Positions 26,011 to 34,645 of a stretch of DNA of 64,000 nt are shown here, piece by piece. This DNA comes from Pseudorhodoplanes sinuspersici (GTDB lineage Bacteria; Pseudomonadota; Alphaproteobacteria; Rhizobiales; Xanthobacteraceae), in assembly GCF_002119765.1 (NCBI RefSeq), contig NZ_CP021112.1, positions 1,668,501 through 1,732,500 of the forward strand, written 5' to 3'. Every line of letters begins with the position of its first letter. Positions within the stretch are counted from its first letter, which is position 1. Both the position numbers and the translations under genes were made by a program. The notes under the pieces were generated by a model. It was not told the DNA's origin and did no database searches. It worked only from the letters and a program-made list of their open reading frames with translations.

Positions 26011-27531
26011 TCAACCCGCGCCCACCACACGCTCGGCATCGAGAAGACGAAGCTCCCGCTTCAGCACCTTGCCGTAATTGTTCTTCGGCAATGCAGGAAT
26101 GAACACATAATCGCGCGGGCGCTTGTAGCGCGCGATCCAGTTCAGACACAGCGTATCAAGATCGGCCGCGCTGGCATTGCCGACAACATAGGCGACGACG
26201 ATCTCGCCCCATTCGCGATCTGGCCGGCCGATCACGGAGACTTCGTGGATGCCGGGATGCCGCAGCAGCACTTCCTCGACTTCGCGCGGATAGATGTTGG
26301 AGCCGCCGGAAATGATGAGATCCTTCGAGCGGTCTTTGAGGAACAGATAGCCCTCTTCGTCGAATGAGCCGATATCGCCGGTATGCAGATAGCCGCCGGC
26401 CAGAGCGGCTTGGCTCGCTTCCTCGTCCTGCCAATAGCCGGCCATCACCGGCTCGCCGCGGCAGAGGACTTCTCCAACTTCGCCCGGCGGCAGGACAGTG
26501 CCGTCCTCGGCGATGACGATGACCTCCATGTTCTTGAAGGCGCGGCCCGCCGAACCGAGCCGCTCGCGCCATCGTGCGTCGCGCGTATAGGCGATGTCGT
26601 TTCGCGACAAGAGCGTGATCGTCATCGGGCTTTCGCCCTGGCCGTAGATCTGCGCAAAGCGCGGGCCGAAGCGCTCGAGCGCGCGGATGGTGTCCTCGAC
26701 ATACATCGGCGCGCCACCCCAGATGATGGTGCGGATATTGTCCACCGGACAATGGCCGGACTGATCCACCAGCCGGTTCACCATGGTCGGCGCCGCGAAC
26801 ATCGAACTGCGCGGCCAGGCCTCGAGTAGTTTGAAGATTTCATCGGCATAGAAACCGCCGGATTCCGGCACGACATTGACGCCGCAATGTTCGACATACG
26901 GTACGATGTAAAGGCCTGAGCCGTGACTCATCGGCGCCGCATGCAGGACCGGATCGCCATAGCCGATGCGATCCACTTCCGACATATAGGCCTTGCTCAT
27001 CGCGCGCAGATTGCGGTGCGTCAGCATCGCGCCTTTTGGCCGGCCGGTGGTGCCGGACGTATAGAACAGCCAAGCGAGATCGTCGGGCTCGCGTGGCGCA
27101 ACCGGCATCACATCGGCGGCGAGCAGCGCGTCGTAGGAACGGGCATTGAAGACAACGATGCGTTCGATATTGCGCGGCGCATGCGTGTCGATGACCGACG
27201 CGAGATCGGACGATGCAAAGCAGATCCGCGCGCCGGAATGTTCGAGAATATAGGCGAGTTCGGCCCCATGCAGCTTGGCATTGGCAGGCACGGCGACGCA
27301 GCCGGCATGCCAGATCGCATACAGCGTCTCGATATATTCAGGAACGTTGCTGGCGACGATGGCGACGCGGTCGCCCGGTATCAGCCTGAAGTCTTTTCGC
27401 AGCGCCGAGGCGATGCGCGCCACGCGCTGCGCCAGCGTCGCATAATCATGCAGAAGATAATTGCCGAAGCCGACTGCGGGCCGACTCGGATAATTGCGGC
27501 CGGCATCGTGGATGTGCTGTGCCAGATTCAT
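26011..27531 (-). CDS. AMP-dependent acyl-CoA synthetase/ligase
   Basis: A 506-residue adenylate-forming CoA ligase. It has the A3 loop WLFYTSGTTGRPKGAMLTHRN near 170-190, IYGQGESPMTI (A5), the A7/A8 region GYLHTGDIGSFDEEGYLFLKDRSKDLIISGGSNIYPREVEEVL and a C-terminal lysine segment ALPKNNYGKVLKREL. It activates a carboxylic acid, probably fatty or aromatic, to its CoA thioester. The acid is not decided by sequence. The gene stands alone on the minus strand, near genes for aromatic-ring-CoA and acyl-CoA metabolism further right. Confidence 0.93.
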   Translation of the reverse strand: MNLAQHIHDAGRNYPSRPAVGFGNYLLHDYATLAQRVARIASALRKDFRLIPGDRVAIVASNVPEYIETLYAIWHAGCVAVPANAKLHGAELAYILEHSGARICFASSDLASVIDTHAPRNIERIVVFNARSYDALLAADVMPVAPREPDDLAWLFYTSGTTGRPKGAMLTHRNLRAMSKAYMSEVDRIGYGDPVLHAAPMSHGSGLYIVPYVEHCGVNVVPESGGFYADEIFKLLEAWPRSSMFAAPTMVNRLVDQSGHCPVDNIRTIIWGGAPMYVEDTIRALERFGPRFAQIYGQGESPMTITLLSRNDIAYTRDARWRERLGSAGRAFKNMEVIVIAEDGTVLPPGEVGEVLCRGEPVMAGYWQDEEASQAALAGGYLHTGDIGSFDEEGYLFLKDRSKDLIISGGSNIYPREVEEVLLRHPGIHEVSVIGRPDREWGEIVVAYVVGNASAADLDTLCLNWIARYKRPRDYVFIPALPKNNYGKVLKRELRLLDAERVVGAG

Positions 27532-27678
27532 TGCTGCCTTTGGCCCTGCCCACAGACCGCCCGCGCGAGGCGAAAACGAGCGGCCGATTCGCGGCCCTAT
27601 GAGGGCAGAAAGGAAGGCAAAGAGTAAAGTGCCCAGCTGCCGCGGACGGCAGAAAAATACCGAAAGATCGGATATTTG

Positions 27679-27714
27679 GAGCGTTTTCGAGCGAAGTGGG
27701 TACCGGTTCGCGTG
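27679..27714 (+). repeat. Dispersed repeat, family A (partial copy)
   Basis: Carries the GAGCGTTTTCGAGCGAAGTG and GGTACCGGTTCGCGTGAA part of the repeat found whole at 10386-10487 and 32709-32812. The hairpin end is missing. It lies upstream of the acyl-CoA synthetase gene. Confidence 0.75.
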
Positions 27715-27758
27715 AATGTGCGGTCACGACAGCCGGGGCCTTGTGCCGGGCATGACGG

Positions 27759-28766
27759 TCATTTAGGCCGAAGATCCAGCCCCACGCCTTTGTTCACGAA
27801 TTGCAGTGTATAGGCCTTCTTGTAATCCAGCGTCGGCTTGAGCACGCCGGCGCGCACCATCTTGTCGAAGAAATCCTTCACGCGCGCATCCGTCATCGCG
27901 CCGATGCCAAGCGTCAGTGAATCTCCGGAATCGACGATGCCGTATTCCTTCATCTTGGCGACCGAGTAATCGATCAGCGCGTCAGTCATTTCCGGGTTTT
28001 GCTTCTTGATCAGTTCGTTTGCAGCCTTGTTGTCGCCGTAGATGTAATTGTACCAGCCGACGATCGAGGCATCGACGAAGCGCTGTACCAGATCCGGTCT
28101 TTTTTCCACCAGATCGCGGCGCGTTTCGATCAGGGTCGAATAAGTGCTGAAGCCCTGATCGGCGAGCAGAAAAATCTTCGGTTTGAACTTGCCCTGCGTC
28201 TCCACTGCATAGGGCTCCGATGTCACATAGCCCTGCATGGCAACGCGCTTGTCAGCGAAGAAGGGCTGCGGGTTAAAATTGTAGGGCCTCACCTGCTTGT
28301 CGGCGAAGCCGAAATCTTTTTTCAGCCATTGATAATAGCCAACGAGGCCTTCCTTCGACACGAGAAGGTTCAGCTTCTTCAGATCTTCGAAGGTCTCGAT
28401 GCCCTGATCGGGATGCGCCAGGAACACCTGCGGGTCCTTCTGGAAGCTGGTCGCCACGGCGATGGTCGGCACATTCTGTTCGACGGCATCGAACGATTGC
28501 AGCAGGTTCGCACTCATGTAGAAGTCGATCTTGCCGACCGGCAACAGAATGCGGTTATTGGCATTCGGTCCGCCAGGCAAAATGGTCACATCGAGTCCGT
28601 ATTTGCGGTAGGTGCCGTCTGCAAGCGCCTGATAGAAGCCGCCATGCTCCGGCTCGGCAACCCAGTTGGTGCCGAAGCTGACTTTGTCGAGTGGTTGGGC
28701 TGAAGATGGCTCAGCATCGAAGACAAGTGCTACAACCGCAAACAAACAAGCAACTATTGATCGCAT
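27759..28766 (-). CDS. NMT1/THI5-like ABC substrate-binding protein (orphan)
   Basis: A 335-residue periplasmic protein. The ATG at 28766 gives the signal peptide MRSIVACLFAVVALVFDAEPSSAQ. The mature part starts KVSFGTNWVAEPEHGGFYQALADGTYRKYGLDVTILPGGPNANNRILLPVGKIDFYMSANLLQSFDAVEQNVPT, the pyrimidine/HMP/riboflavin-precursor binding class (THI5/RibY-like). The FADKRVAMQGYVTSEPYAVE segment is the second-lobe hallmark. No permease or ATPase flanks it, but the nearby permease-ATPase pair at 15993-17587 has no binding protein of its own. The upstream in-frame extension to 28910 crosses a dispersed repeat and is rejected. Confidence 0.9.
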   Translation of the reverse strand: MRSIVACLFAVVALVFDAEPSSAQPLDKVSFGTNWVAEPEHGGFYQALADGTYRKYGLDVTILPGGPNANNRILLPVGKIDFYMSANLLQSFDAVEQNVPTIAVATSFQKDPQVFLAHPDQGIETFEDLKKLNLLVSKEGLVGYYQWLKKDFGFADKQVRPYNFNPQPFFADKRVAMQGYVTSEPYAVETQGKFKPKIFLLADQGFSTYSTLIETRRDLVEKRPDLVQRFVDASIVGWYNYIYGDNKAANELIKKQNPEMTDALIDYSVAKMKEYGIVDSGDSLTLGIGAMTDARVKDFFDKMVRAGVLKPTLDYKKAYTLQFVNKGVGLDLRPK

Positions 28767-28860
28767 CCCGTGATCCTCGTCAGGTCTGCTGCACGTTAGA
28801 TCACGATGATTTGGATCGAGCCGATCCAAATCATAAACGTGGTCGATTCCAATATAGTAG

Positions 28861-28911
28861 AGGATGATGTCATCCGAAAACCGCTTGGCACTTTTCGGCA
28901 TCATGCTCAAG
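28861..28911. repeat. Dispersed repeat, family B, short copy
   Basis: Segment ATGATGTCATCCGAAAACCG, CTTGGCACTTTTCGGCATCATGCTCAA, an inverted repeat with ATGATG at one end and CATCAT at the other. A longer copy with an internal insertion lies at 56555-56634, downstream of htpX. It sits between the orphan binding-protein gene and the MFS gene. Confidence 0.8.
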
Positions 28912-28966
28912 GACCGGTATTGACCGAATTGAAGCGCCCGCTTTCCACGGCGATGAGCGGATCAAG

Positions 28967-30388
28967 CTAATCGGAAAAAGAGAGTGGCTTCGCAACCTCT
29001 TCCAGCGGTTTGCGCTCGGCGGCGACGCCGAAACGCAGTGCAATCACAGCCGCAGCAATCATGAGAAGGGCGGCAAACAGATAACCGCCGAAGACCGTTG
29101 CCCGCGAGCCGGTGTCGATCAGATGCCCGAAAATGAATGGCCCGGCGACGCCGCCGATGCCGGTGCCGACCGCATAGAAAATGGCGATGGCCAGCGCACG
29201 GATTTCCAGAGGGAAGCTCTCGCTCGCGGTGAGATAGGCCGAACTTGCCGCGGCCGAGGCGAAGAAGAAGATCACCATCCAGCAGAGCGTCTGTGTGGTG
29301 GCCGTGAGAACGTCCTGCATGAAGAGATAGCCGGTCAGCGCAAGCAGAAGACCGGACATGAGATAGGTGAAAAAGATCATTGGCCGGCGGCCGATCGTGT
29401 CGAACAGGCGGCCGAGCAAGACCGGGCCGAGGCAATTTCCGAGCGCGAATGGCAGGATGTACCAGCCGACCTGATTGGCGGCGATGCCAAAGAAGTCGGT
29501 CAGCACCAACGCATAGGTGAAGAAGATCGCGTTATAGAAAAAGGCTTGCGCGGCCATCAGGATCAAACTGACACCCGCGCGATTGCGATGGACCAGGAAG
29601 AGAGTCTGTGCAGCTTCGATTAATGGCGTGTGACTGCGCGGAATAAGACGCACGCGCGGCAGCGGCTTTGTAGGGCGTATATAGCCGTGGATGCCGTCTT
29701 CAATGCCAGCGACAATTTTTTCCGCTTCTTGCGCACGGCCATGTGTCATCAGCCAGCGCGGACTTTCCGGCAGCCACATCCGCATGAAGAAGACGATGAC
29801 GCCGAGCGCCGCGCCGATGAAGAACGCCAGCCGCCAGCCGAATTCGGGGTCGATATGGGCGGGATCGAGCAGAATGATCGAGCCCAGCGCGCCGATGGCG
29901 GCACCGACCCAGAAGCTGCCGTTGATGACGAGATCGGTCCAGCCGCGTACGCGCGCGGGGATCAGCTCCTGAATGGTTGAGTTGATCGCGGCATATTCGC
30001 CGCCGATACCGGCGCCTGTAAAGAAGCGGCAGAGTGCGAAGGTCCACAAATTCCAGGTCAGGGCTGTCGCGGCCGTTGCCGTGAGGTACACGCCGAGCGT
30101 GATGAAGAACAGCTTCTTGCGTCCCAACCGGTCGGTGAGCCAACCGAAGAACAACGCCCCGATAACAGCGCCGGCAAGGTATGCGCTTCCGACAATGCCG
30201 ATATCGGTGTTGTTGAATTGGAGAACGGGACTATCTTTGAGTGCACCCGATAAAGCGCCCGCCAACGTGACTTCGAGGCCGTCGAAAATCCATGTAATAC
30301 CAAGCGCGACGACAACAAGTGTGTGAAACCGGCTCCAGGGCAGGCGATCGAGGCGCGCCGGAATATCGGTTTCGATCGCCTCACCCAT
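28967..30388 (-). CDS. MFS transporter (sugar/aromatic-acid porter type)
   Basis: A 473-residue major-facilitator permease with 12 predicted helices. The motif between helices 2 and 3 is FGWLTDRLGRKKLF, and TGAGIGGEYAAINSTIQELIPARVRGWTDLVINGSFWVGAAIGALG is helices 4-5 of the aromatic-acid/proton or sialate-like symporter groups. WRLAFFIGAALGVIVFFMRMWLPESPRWL precedes the long central loop, and the equivalent second-half motif is PVLLGRLFDTIGRRPMIF. It probably imports an organic acid. It is divergent from the sensor-kinase gene, sharing a 136-base promoter region. Confidence 0.93.
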   Translation of the reverse strand: MGEAIETDIPARLDRLPWSRFHTLVVVALGITWIFDGLEVTLAGALSGALKDSPVLQFNNTDIGIVGSAYLAGAVIGALFFGWLTDRLGRKKLFFITLGVYLTATAATALTWNLWTFALCRFFTGAGIGGEYAAINSTIQELIPARVRGWTDLVINGSFWVGAAIGALGSIILLDPAHIDPEFGWRLAFFIGAALGVIVFFMRMWLPESPRWLMTHGRAQEAEKIVAGIEDGIHGYIRPTKPLPRVRLIPRSHTPLIEAAQTLFLVHRNRAGVSLILMAAQAFFYNAIFFTYALVLTDFFGIAANQVGWYILPFALGNCLGPVLLGRLFDTIGRRPMIFFTYLMSGLLLALTGYLFMQDVLTATTQTLCWMVIFFFASAAASSAYLTASESFPLEIRALAIAIFYAVGTGIGGVAGPFIFGHLIDTGSRATVFGGYLFAALLMIAAAVIALRFGVAAERKPLEEVAKPLSFSD

Positions 30389-30476
30389 TCGTCACCATCG
30401 GCTGAACAAAGGTCCGGGACGCTAACATAAAAATCTTTCCGCCTCCATCTGCGGCCGGACTTCTTCGCAACGCGGA

Positions 30477-30509
30477 TTCAATACGATAGGTTCAATACGG
30501 TAGGTATTG
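30477..30509. promoter_or_regulatory. Tandem 14-base repeat with overlapping palindrome upstream of the sensor kinase
   Basis: TTCAATACGATAGG and TTCAATACGGTAGG lie head-to-tail at 30477-30504, and CAATAC-N5-GTATTG forms a perfect palindrome at 30493-30509. The end of the palindrome is 15 bases before the kinase ATG. It resembles a regulator-binding site in the region shared by the divergent MFS and kinase genes. Confidence 0.45.
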
Positions 30510-30524
30510 ACGAGCTGAATTTTG

Positions 30525-32192
30525 ATGCCATTGCGCGACCGCACGACGTTCCGAGAGCAAGTGATGCCGCGGGTTTTGCTCGCGCTGCTGATCCTGGCCG
30601 GGGTGTTGCTGTCGGTCTACATCGCAAATCAGGAAGCGAGGCAGTATCGTACGGTCGAGCGTCTGCGCATCGGCGAGATCATCGATTCCCATTTCGGTAC
30701 CGTCAGCGAGCATATTCTCGCGCGCTCAAGCCTCGCCAAGACCGTCGCGCGGTTTTTCGTTCCGCCGCCATTGTCGACACCGAGGGCGCTGGGCGCCTTT
30801 GGCGATCGTGCCCTCGGGCTGGCGCCGGACCTCACCACGATCGGTTGGCTGCCCGAGGTCGTCGATCCGCCGCAGGCGGCCGAGGTTTTGCAGGCATTGC
30901 GGGCAGCCGGGGTGGAGCAGCCGGGATTTCGTGGCCCCGGCGACAAGCCGATCGATCCCGCGACACTGAAGCGGCCGATGTTTCCGATCGTCGATATTGC
31001 GCCGGAGAAAAACCGCTTCGTACTGGGAGTCGACGCGGGTGCATTTCCGGAACGGCTGCAAGCCATCCTGCAAGCGAAAAGGAGCCATGACGTGAGCCGG
31101 ACCAGGCCGTTGAGCCTGGTGCAATCGCCGGACGAGCGTGCGCTGCTGCTCTATGCGCCGATCTATGACGAAGGCGGTGGCTTTCTCGGCGTGATGGGCT
31201 TCGGCTTCCGGATCGATCATTTTTTCCGCAACGCACTGTCGGCGGGACGAGTGCCGAGGGGCGCGACCGTCAGCGTGTTCACGCATGACATGACCCAGCC
31301 GCTGTACCGTTTGACGGCAGGCGGTGTGGACGATACGCCGAAGACGCCCAGCGCACTGTTCGAACGCAAGATGGAGTTCGGCAACAGCGAGTTGCGATTC
31401 GTCTATTCGGTGCCGCGCAATCTGTCGCGAGAAGGATTCATCCGCGGCCTCTGGATGGCGAGCGCCGGTTTTGCGCTGACAGGCGCGTCGGCGCTGTTGC
31501 TCGGCTTCATCTGGAACAGAGCCAATGCATTGTCCGAAGAGGTCGCGTCGCGTCGTTCCGCCGAGGACCGTTTGAAAGTCCTGATCCACGAACTCAATCA
31601 TCGCGTGCGTAATGTGATGGCGGTGGCGCAAGCGGTGGTGCGTCTCAGCTTCACGCCGGGATTGAGTCTTGCTGAAATTCAGAAGACCGCGGAAGGCCGG
31701 TTGCAGGCGCTGGCGCGCGCCTTGTCGCTGTTGACTGACAGCGACTGGAAGAGTCTCAGTCTGCAAAGCCTGATCTCCGAGGAGATCATTCCCTTTGCCG
31801 GGCGCATTTCGATGGATGGTCCCGACATTGCGTTGAGGGCCCGCGCGGCGCAGACCTTCGCGCTGCTGTTCTATGAACTTGCGACCAACGCGGCCAAGCA
31901 CGGCGCGTTATCGGTACCGGACGGCAAGGTGGATCTGACCTGGCGGATCGATAACCTTGGCGGCGATCCGATTTTCCATCTGCACTGGAAGGAGAGTGGC
32001 GGCCCCCGTGTCGATGCGCCGTCACGTCGCGGCTTTGGCGAGTTGCTGGTGCGGCGTATCGCGCCGCGCGATGTGGCGGGGAAAAGTCAGGTTCGCTACG
32101 ATGCCGACGGTTTCGAATACGAGCTCGAAGCGCCGTTGCAGGAACTGATCGGCCCGCAGAAAGACGAAGATGCTCCTCAGGCGCGAGCGTAG
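30525..32192 (+). CDS. Membrane HWE-type sensor histidine kinase with CHASE sensor domain
   Basis: A 555-residue kinase. Helix 1 spans about 16-36, a periplasmic CHASE-like domain about 40-305 (SLAKTVARFFVPP, DLTTIGWLPEV, RFVLGVDAG, ALLLYAPIYDEGGG), and helix 2 about 310-331. The cytoplasmic HWE domain has the phospho-acceptor His355 in HELNHRVRN, the N-box ELATNAAKHGALS and HWKESGGP, with the GFGELLVRRIAP G-box-like end. HWE kinases often control general stress, light or nutrient responses. No response regulator is adjacent, so its partner is elsewhere. The ATG at 30525 is one codon after a TTG start. Confidence 0.92.
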   Translation: MPLRDRTTFREQVMPRVLLALLILAGVLLSVYIANQEARQYRTVERLRIGEIIDSHFGTVSEHILARSSLAKTVARFFVPPPLSTPRALGAFGDRALGLAPDLTTIGWLPEVVDPPQAAEVLQALRAAGVEQPGFRGPGDKPIDPATLKRPMFPIVDIAPEKNRFVLGVDAGAFPERLQAILQAKRSHDVSRTRPLSLVQSPDERALLLYAPIYDEGGGFLGVMGFGFRIDHFFRNALSAGRVPRGATVSVFTHDMTQPLYRLTAGGVDDTPKTPSALFERKMEFGNSELRFVYSVPRNLSREGFIRGLWMASAGFALTGASALLLGFIWNRANALSEEVASRRSAEDRLKVLIHELNHRVRNVMAVAQAVVRLSFTPGLSLAEIQKTAEGRLQALARALSLLTDSDWKSLSLQSLISEEIIPFAGRISMDGPDIALRARAAQTFALLFYELATNAAKHGALSVPDGKVDLTWRIDNLGGDPIFHLHWKESGGPRVDAPSRRGFGELLVRRIAPRDVAGKSQVRYDADGFEYELEAPLQELIGPQKDEDAPQARA

Positions 32193-32270
32193 TCGGCACC
32201 GGTAAATTGACAGCTCCACCTCTCTGCGGCATCGAAGATCCAGAAACTAAAAAGGAGCGAGGGACGAACC

Positions 32271-32696
32271 GTGGGTAATTTCGTCAGCAAGCGGCATTTC
32301 AAGATCGAGTGGGGACATTGCGACCCGGCGGGGATCGTTTTCAATGCACGCTTTTTCGAATTCTTCGATACCTCGACCTGGGCGATGTTCGAGTCAGCGC
32401 TCGGCGTGAAGCAGCAGGACCTCGCCAAAACATTCGATATCCTCGGGATCCCGCTGGTCGATGCACGTGCCACCTTCAGCGTGCCGGCCAAATTCGGCGA
32501 TACCGTCGAGATGCATTCCCAAATCAGCGAATTCCGCCGCTCGAGCTTCGAGATCCGGCACCAGATTTTCGTCGACGGCAAGCTCGGTGTCGACGGCAGC
32601 GAGACCCGCGTGTGGGCGATGCTGGATCCGAAGACCGGTCAGCTCAAGACCAAGCCGGTCCCCGATGATGTGATGGCGAAGTTCAAGGCTGCTTGA
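32271..32696 (+). CDS. 4-hydroxybenzoyl-CoA-thioesterase-family acyl-CoA thioesterase
   Basis: A 141-residue hot-dog-fold thioesterase starting at a GTG preceded by GGAGCGAGGGACG. The active-site segment WGHCDPAGIVFNARFFEFFD (Asp18 in the position of the 4-HBT catalytic aspartate) and the later FSVPAKFGDTVEMHSQISEFRRSSFEIRHQIF are the family pattern. The HCD-PAG-IV variant is close to 4-hydroxybenzoyl-CoA thioesterase and YbgC. It probably hydrolyses an aromatic or short-chain acyl-CoA, which is consistent with the boxD gene 100 bases downstream, though that gene points the other way. Confidence 0.9.
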   Translation: MGNFVSKRHFKIEWGHCDPAGIVFNARFFEFFDTSTWAMFESALGVKQQDLAKTFDILGIPLVDARATFSVPAKFGDTVEMHSQISEFRRSSFEIRHQIFVDGKLGVDGSETRVWAMLDPKTGQLKTKPVPDDVMAKFKAA

Positions 32697-32708
32697 GTAC
32701 GCCGCGTC

Positions 32709-32812
32709 TAGAGCCTCTCCGGCTTTGATGGAATCAAAGCCGGGACTCTCGCTTTTTGTTTTGACGCGTTTTCTTTAGCGAACCGGTAGTCACTTCGCTC
32801 GAAAACGCTCTA
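32709..32812 (-). repeat. Dispersed palindromic repeat, family A, copy 2
   Basis: Reverse complement of the element at 10386-10487. It fills the gap between the convergent thioesterase and boxD genes, and the last codons of boxD run into its end. The hairpin CCGGCTTTGAT-GGA-ATCAAAGCCGG is followed on the plus strand by CTTTTTGTTTT, which could act as the thioesterase terminator. Confidence 0.88.
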
Positions 32813-34390
32813 ATGCAACGCGAAGGCTTTCGCCTGCAGCTCCGCTAGCAGATCGGTCGAACCCTGCACCGCCAGCCGCTGATGATAGAAACGAAGACCG
32901 TGCAATCCGCCAAGCTCTTCGCCATTACCGGCGCGGCCGGGACCGCCGTGATTGCATTGTGGCATGACGATGCCGTGCCCGGTCTGCGTATCGGCAATCG
33001 CGCTTTCCACCATCAGCAGGCGGCCGTGGCCAGGTCCGATCTCGCCAACAGCGCGCACGAAGAAACCGCGATCTTCGCCGTAGACTGACGCCACAAGCGA
33101 ACCGCCGCCGCGCGCGACGAGGGCAAACGCTTCCGCTTCGCTCTTGTAGGGAATGATCGTCGCCACTGGGCCGAACACTTCGATGTCGTGCACGGCATGT
33201 GTGCTCGACGCATCGGCAACGCGCATCAGTGTCGGCGCAGCGAACGCGGATTTGTTTGGATCGATGCCGTCAATGGCTGGCGCCGTCGCGCCGCCCGTCA
33301 GAATCTCGGCTTCCTTTGCGAGTTGGCCGATGCCATCGAATGCGGCTGCTTGCTGACTGCGCGTGACCAGCGGTCCCATGCGGACATCCTCGCGGCGCGG
33401 ATCGCCGAGTGTCGTTTTCTTCAATCGCGCCAGCAGCGCTTCGGCAACTGCATCGGTACGCTCTGCCGGCACGAAGATGCGGCGGATTGCGGTACATTTC
33501 TGCCCGGCCTTCACCGTCATTTCGCGGCTGACTTCCTTGACGAATGCGTCGAACACCGGCTGAGCTGCTGCCACATCCGGCGCGAGCAACGCCGCATTGA
33601 CACTGTCGGCTTCGACATTCACGAGCACGCCACGCGAGAGGATATTCGGATGCCGGCGGATTTGCGCCGCGGTGCCGGACGAGCCGGTGAAGGCGATCAC
33701 ATCCTCTCCCGTCACATGATCGAGCAGATCGCCGGCGCTGCCACACAAAAGATTGAGCGCACCTTCTGGCAACACTTTTGCGGCGATCACGTCGCGCACC
33801 ATCGCATGAGTCAGCATCGCCGTGGACGATGCAGGCTTTGCGAAGACCGGCACACCCGCGAGCAGCGAGACCGCTGCTTTCTCCCAAAGACCCCAACTTG
33901 GAAAGTTGAAGGCATTGATATGCACCGCGACGCCATGACAGGGCGTCAGCAGATGGATGGCCTGGAAATTTTCCGCCTTTGCCAGCCGCACCGGCTTTTC
34001 ATCGAGCAGGAATTTGGCATTGCCGAGCGGTGCCCCGAGCCGCGCGTAATATTTCAGCGTGCCGATGCCGCCGTCGATGTCGATTGCCGCATCAATCTTG
34101 GTGTTGCCGGAATTGGCGACGGCGATCGCTTCATATTTCGCGCGGTTGGCGATGAGCGTATCAGCCACGGCGCCGATCAGCTTGGCGCGCTCGGCGAATG
34201 ACAGTGCGCGCAAAGCCGCGCCGCCGGTCCGGCGTGCGTGATCCAGTGCCGCTTTCAAGTCGAGCCCGCGCGCACTTGCGGTGGCAAGCACGGTGCCGTG
34301 CACCGGATCGACAAGCTCGGTTTCGATGGTGTCACCACGCCGCCAGACGCCTGCGAGATAGCTTTCGAGTTGTTCCGGTGTGTCGCGCAT
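32810..34390 (-). CDS. boxD: 3,4-dehydroadipyl-CoA semialdehyde dehydrogenase
   Basis: A 526-residue aldehyde dehydrogenase of the PaaZ-N/BoxD type, which oxidises the ring-opened semialdehyde of the benzoyl-CoA epoxide pathway with NADP+. C299 in [12 protein letters not shown] is the nucleophile and E260 in [10 protein letters not shown] the general base; [36 protein letters not shown] and the C-terminal [34 protein letters not shown] are the subfamily marks. The ATG at 34390 follows AAAGAGGTTGAAGAC. None of boxA, boxB or boxC is in the window. It is divergent from a TetR gene with operator-like palindromes between them. Confidence 0.9.
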   Translation of the reverse strand: MRDTPEQLESYLAGVWRRGDTIETELVDPVHGTVLATASARGLDLKAALDHARRTGGAALRALSFAERAKLIGAVADTLIANRAKYEAIAVANSGNTKIDAAIDIDGGIGTLKYYARLGAPLGNAKFLLDEKPVRLAKAENFQAIHLLTPCHGVAVHINAFNFPSWGLWEKAAVSLLAGVPVFAKPASSTAMLTHAMVRDVIAAKVLPEGALNLLCGSAGDLLDHVTGEDVIAFTGSSGTAAQIRRHPNILSRGVLVNVEADSVNAALLAPDVAAAQPVFDAFVKEVSREMTVKAGQKCTAIRRIFVPAERTDAVAEALLARLKKTTLGDPRREDVRMGPLVTRSQQAAAFDGIGQLAKEAEILTGGATAPAIDGIDPNKSAFAAPTLMRVADASSTHAVHDIEVFGPVATIIPYKSEAEAFALVARGGGSLVASVYGEDRGFFVRAVGEIGPGHGRLLMVESAIADTQTGHGIVMPQCNHGGPGRAGNGEELGGLHGLRFYHQRLAVQGSTDLLAELQAKAFALH

Positions 34391-34504
34391 GTCTTCAACC
34401 TCTTTCCGCCCAAAGGCTGCGTATAGCGCAACGCCTTTGCGATGCACCAGTAAATCCCGGAGGGGTCGTTCATCGCAGGCTTGAGACGGAGGCTTGACTA
34501 GCTT

Positions 34505-34538
34505 GGACAATCGTCCTAATTAACTGGGACGGTCGTCC
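34505..34538. promoter_or_regulatory. Two TetR operator-like palindromes
   Basis: GGACAATCGTCC at 34505-34516 and GGACGGTCGTCC at 34527-34538 share the form GGAC-N4-GTCC. Their centres are 22 bases apart, two DNA turns, and they lie in the 255-base gap between boxD and the divergent TetR gene. This matches paired TetR-dimer sites. Confidence 0.65.
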
Positions 34539-34645
34539 TACGCAGATCTGCGACGACACTTGTCAGTCGGATGGGCGTCGTCGCCGATGGTCGGTGCGCA
34601 GGCGCTTGCAGTGATGGGTCTCTCATGTCGAGGAGAAGGTCTTTC

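Noticed and set aside
26150-26752. 198-codon frame inside the acyl-CoA synthetase gene
   Set aside because: Overlapping frame of a confident gene; Arg- and Ser-rich, no domain.
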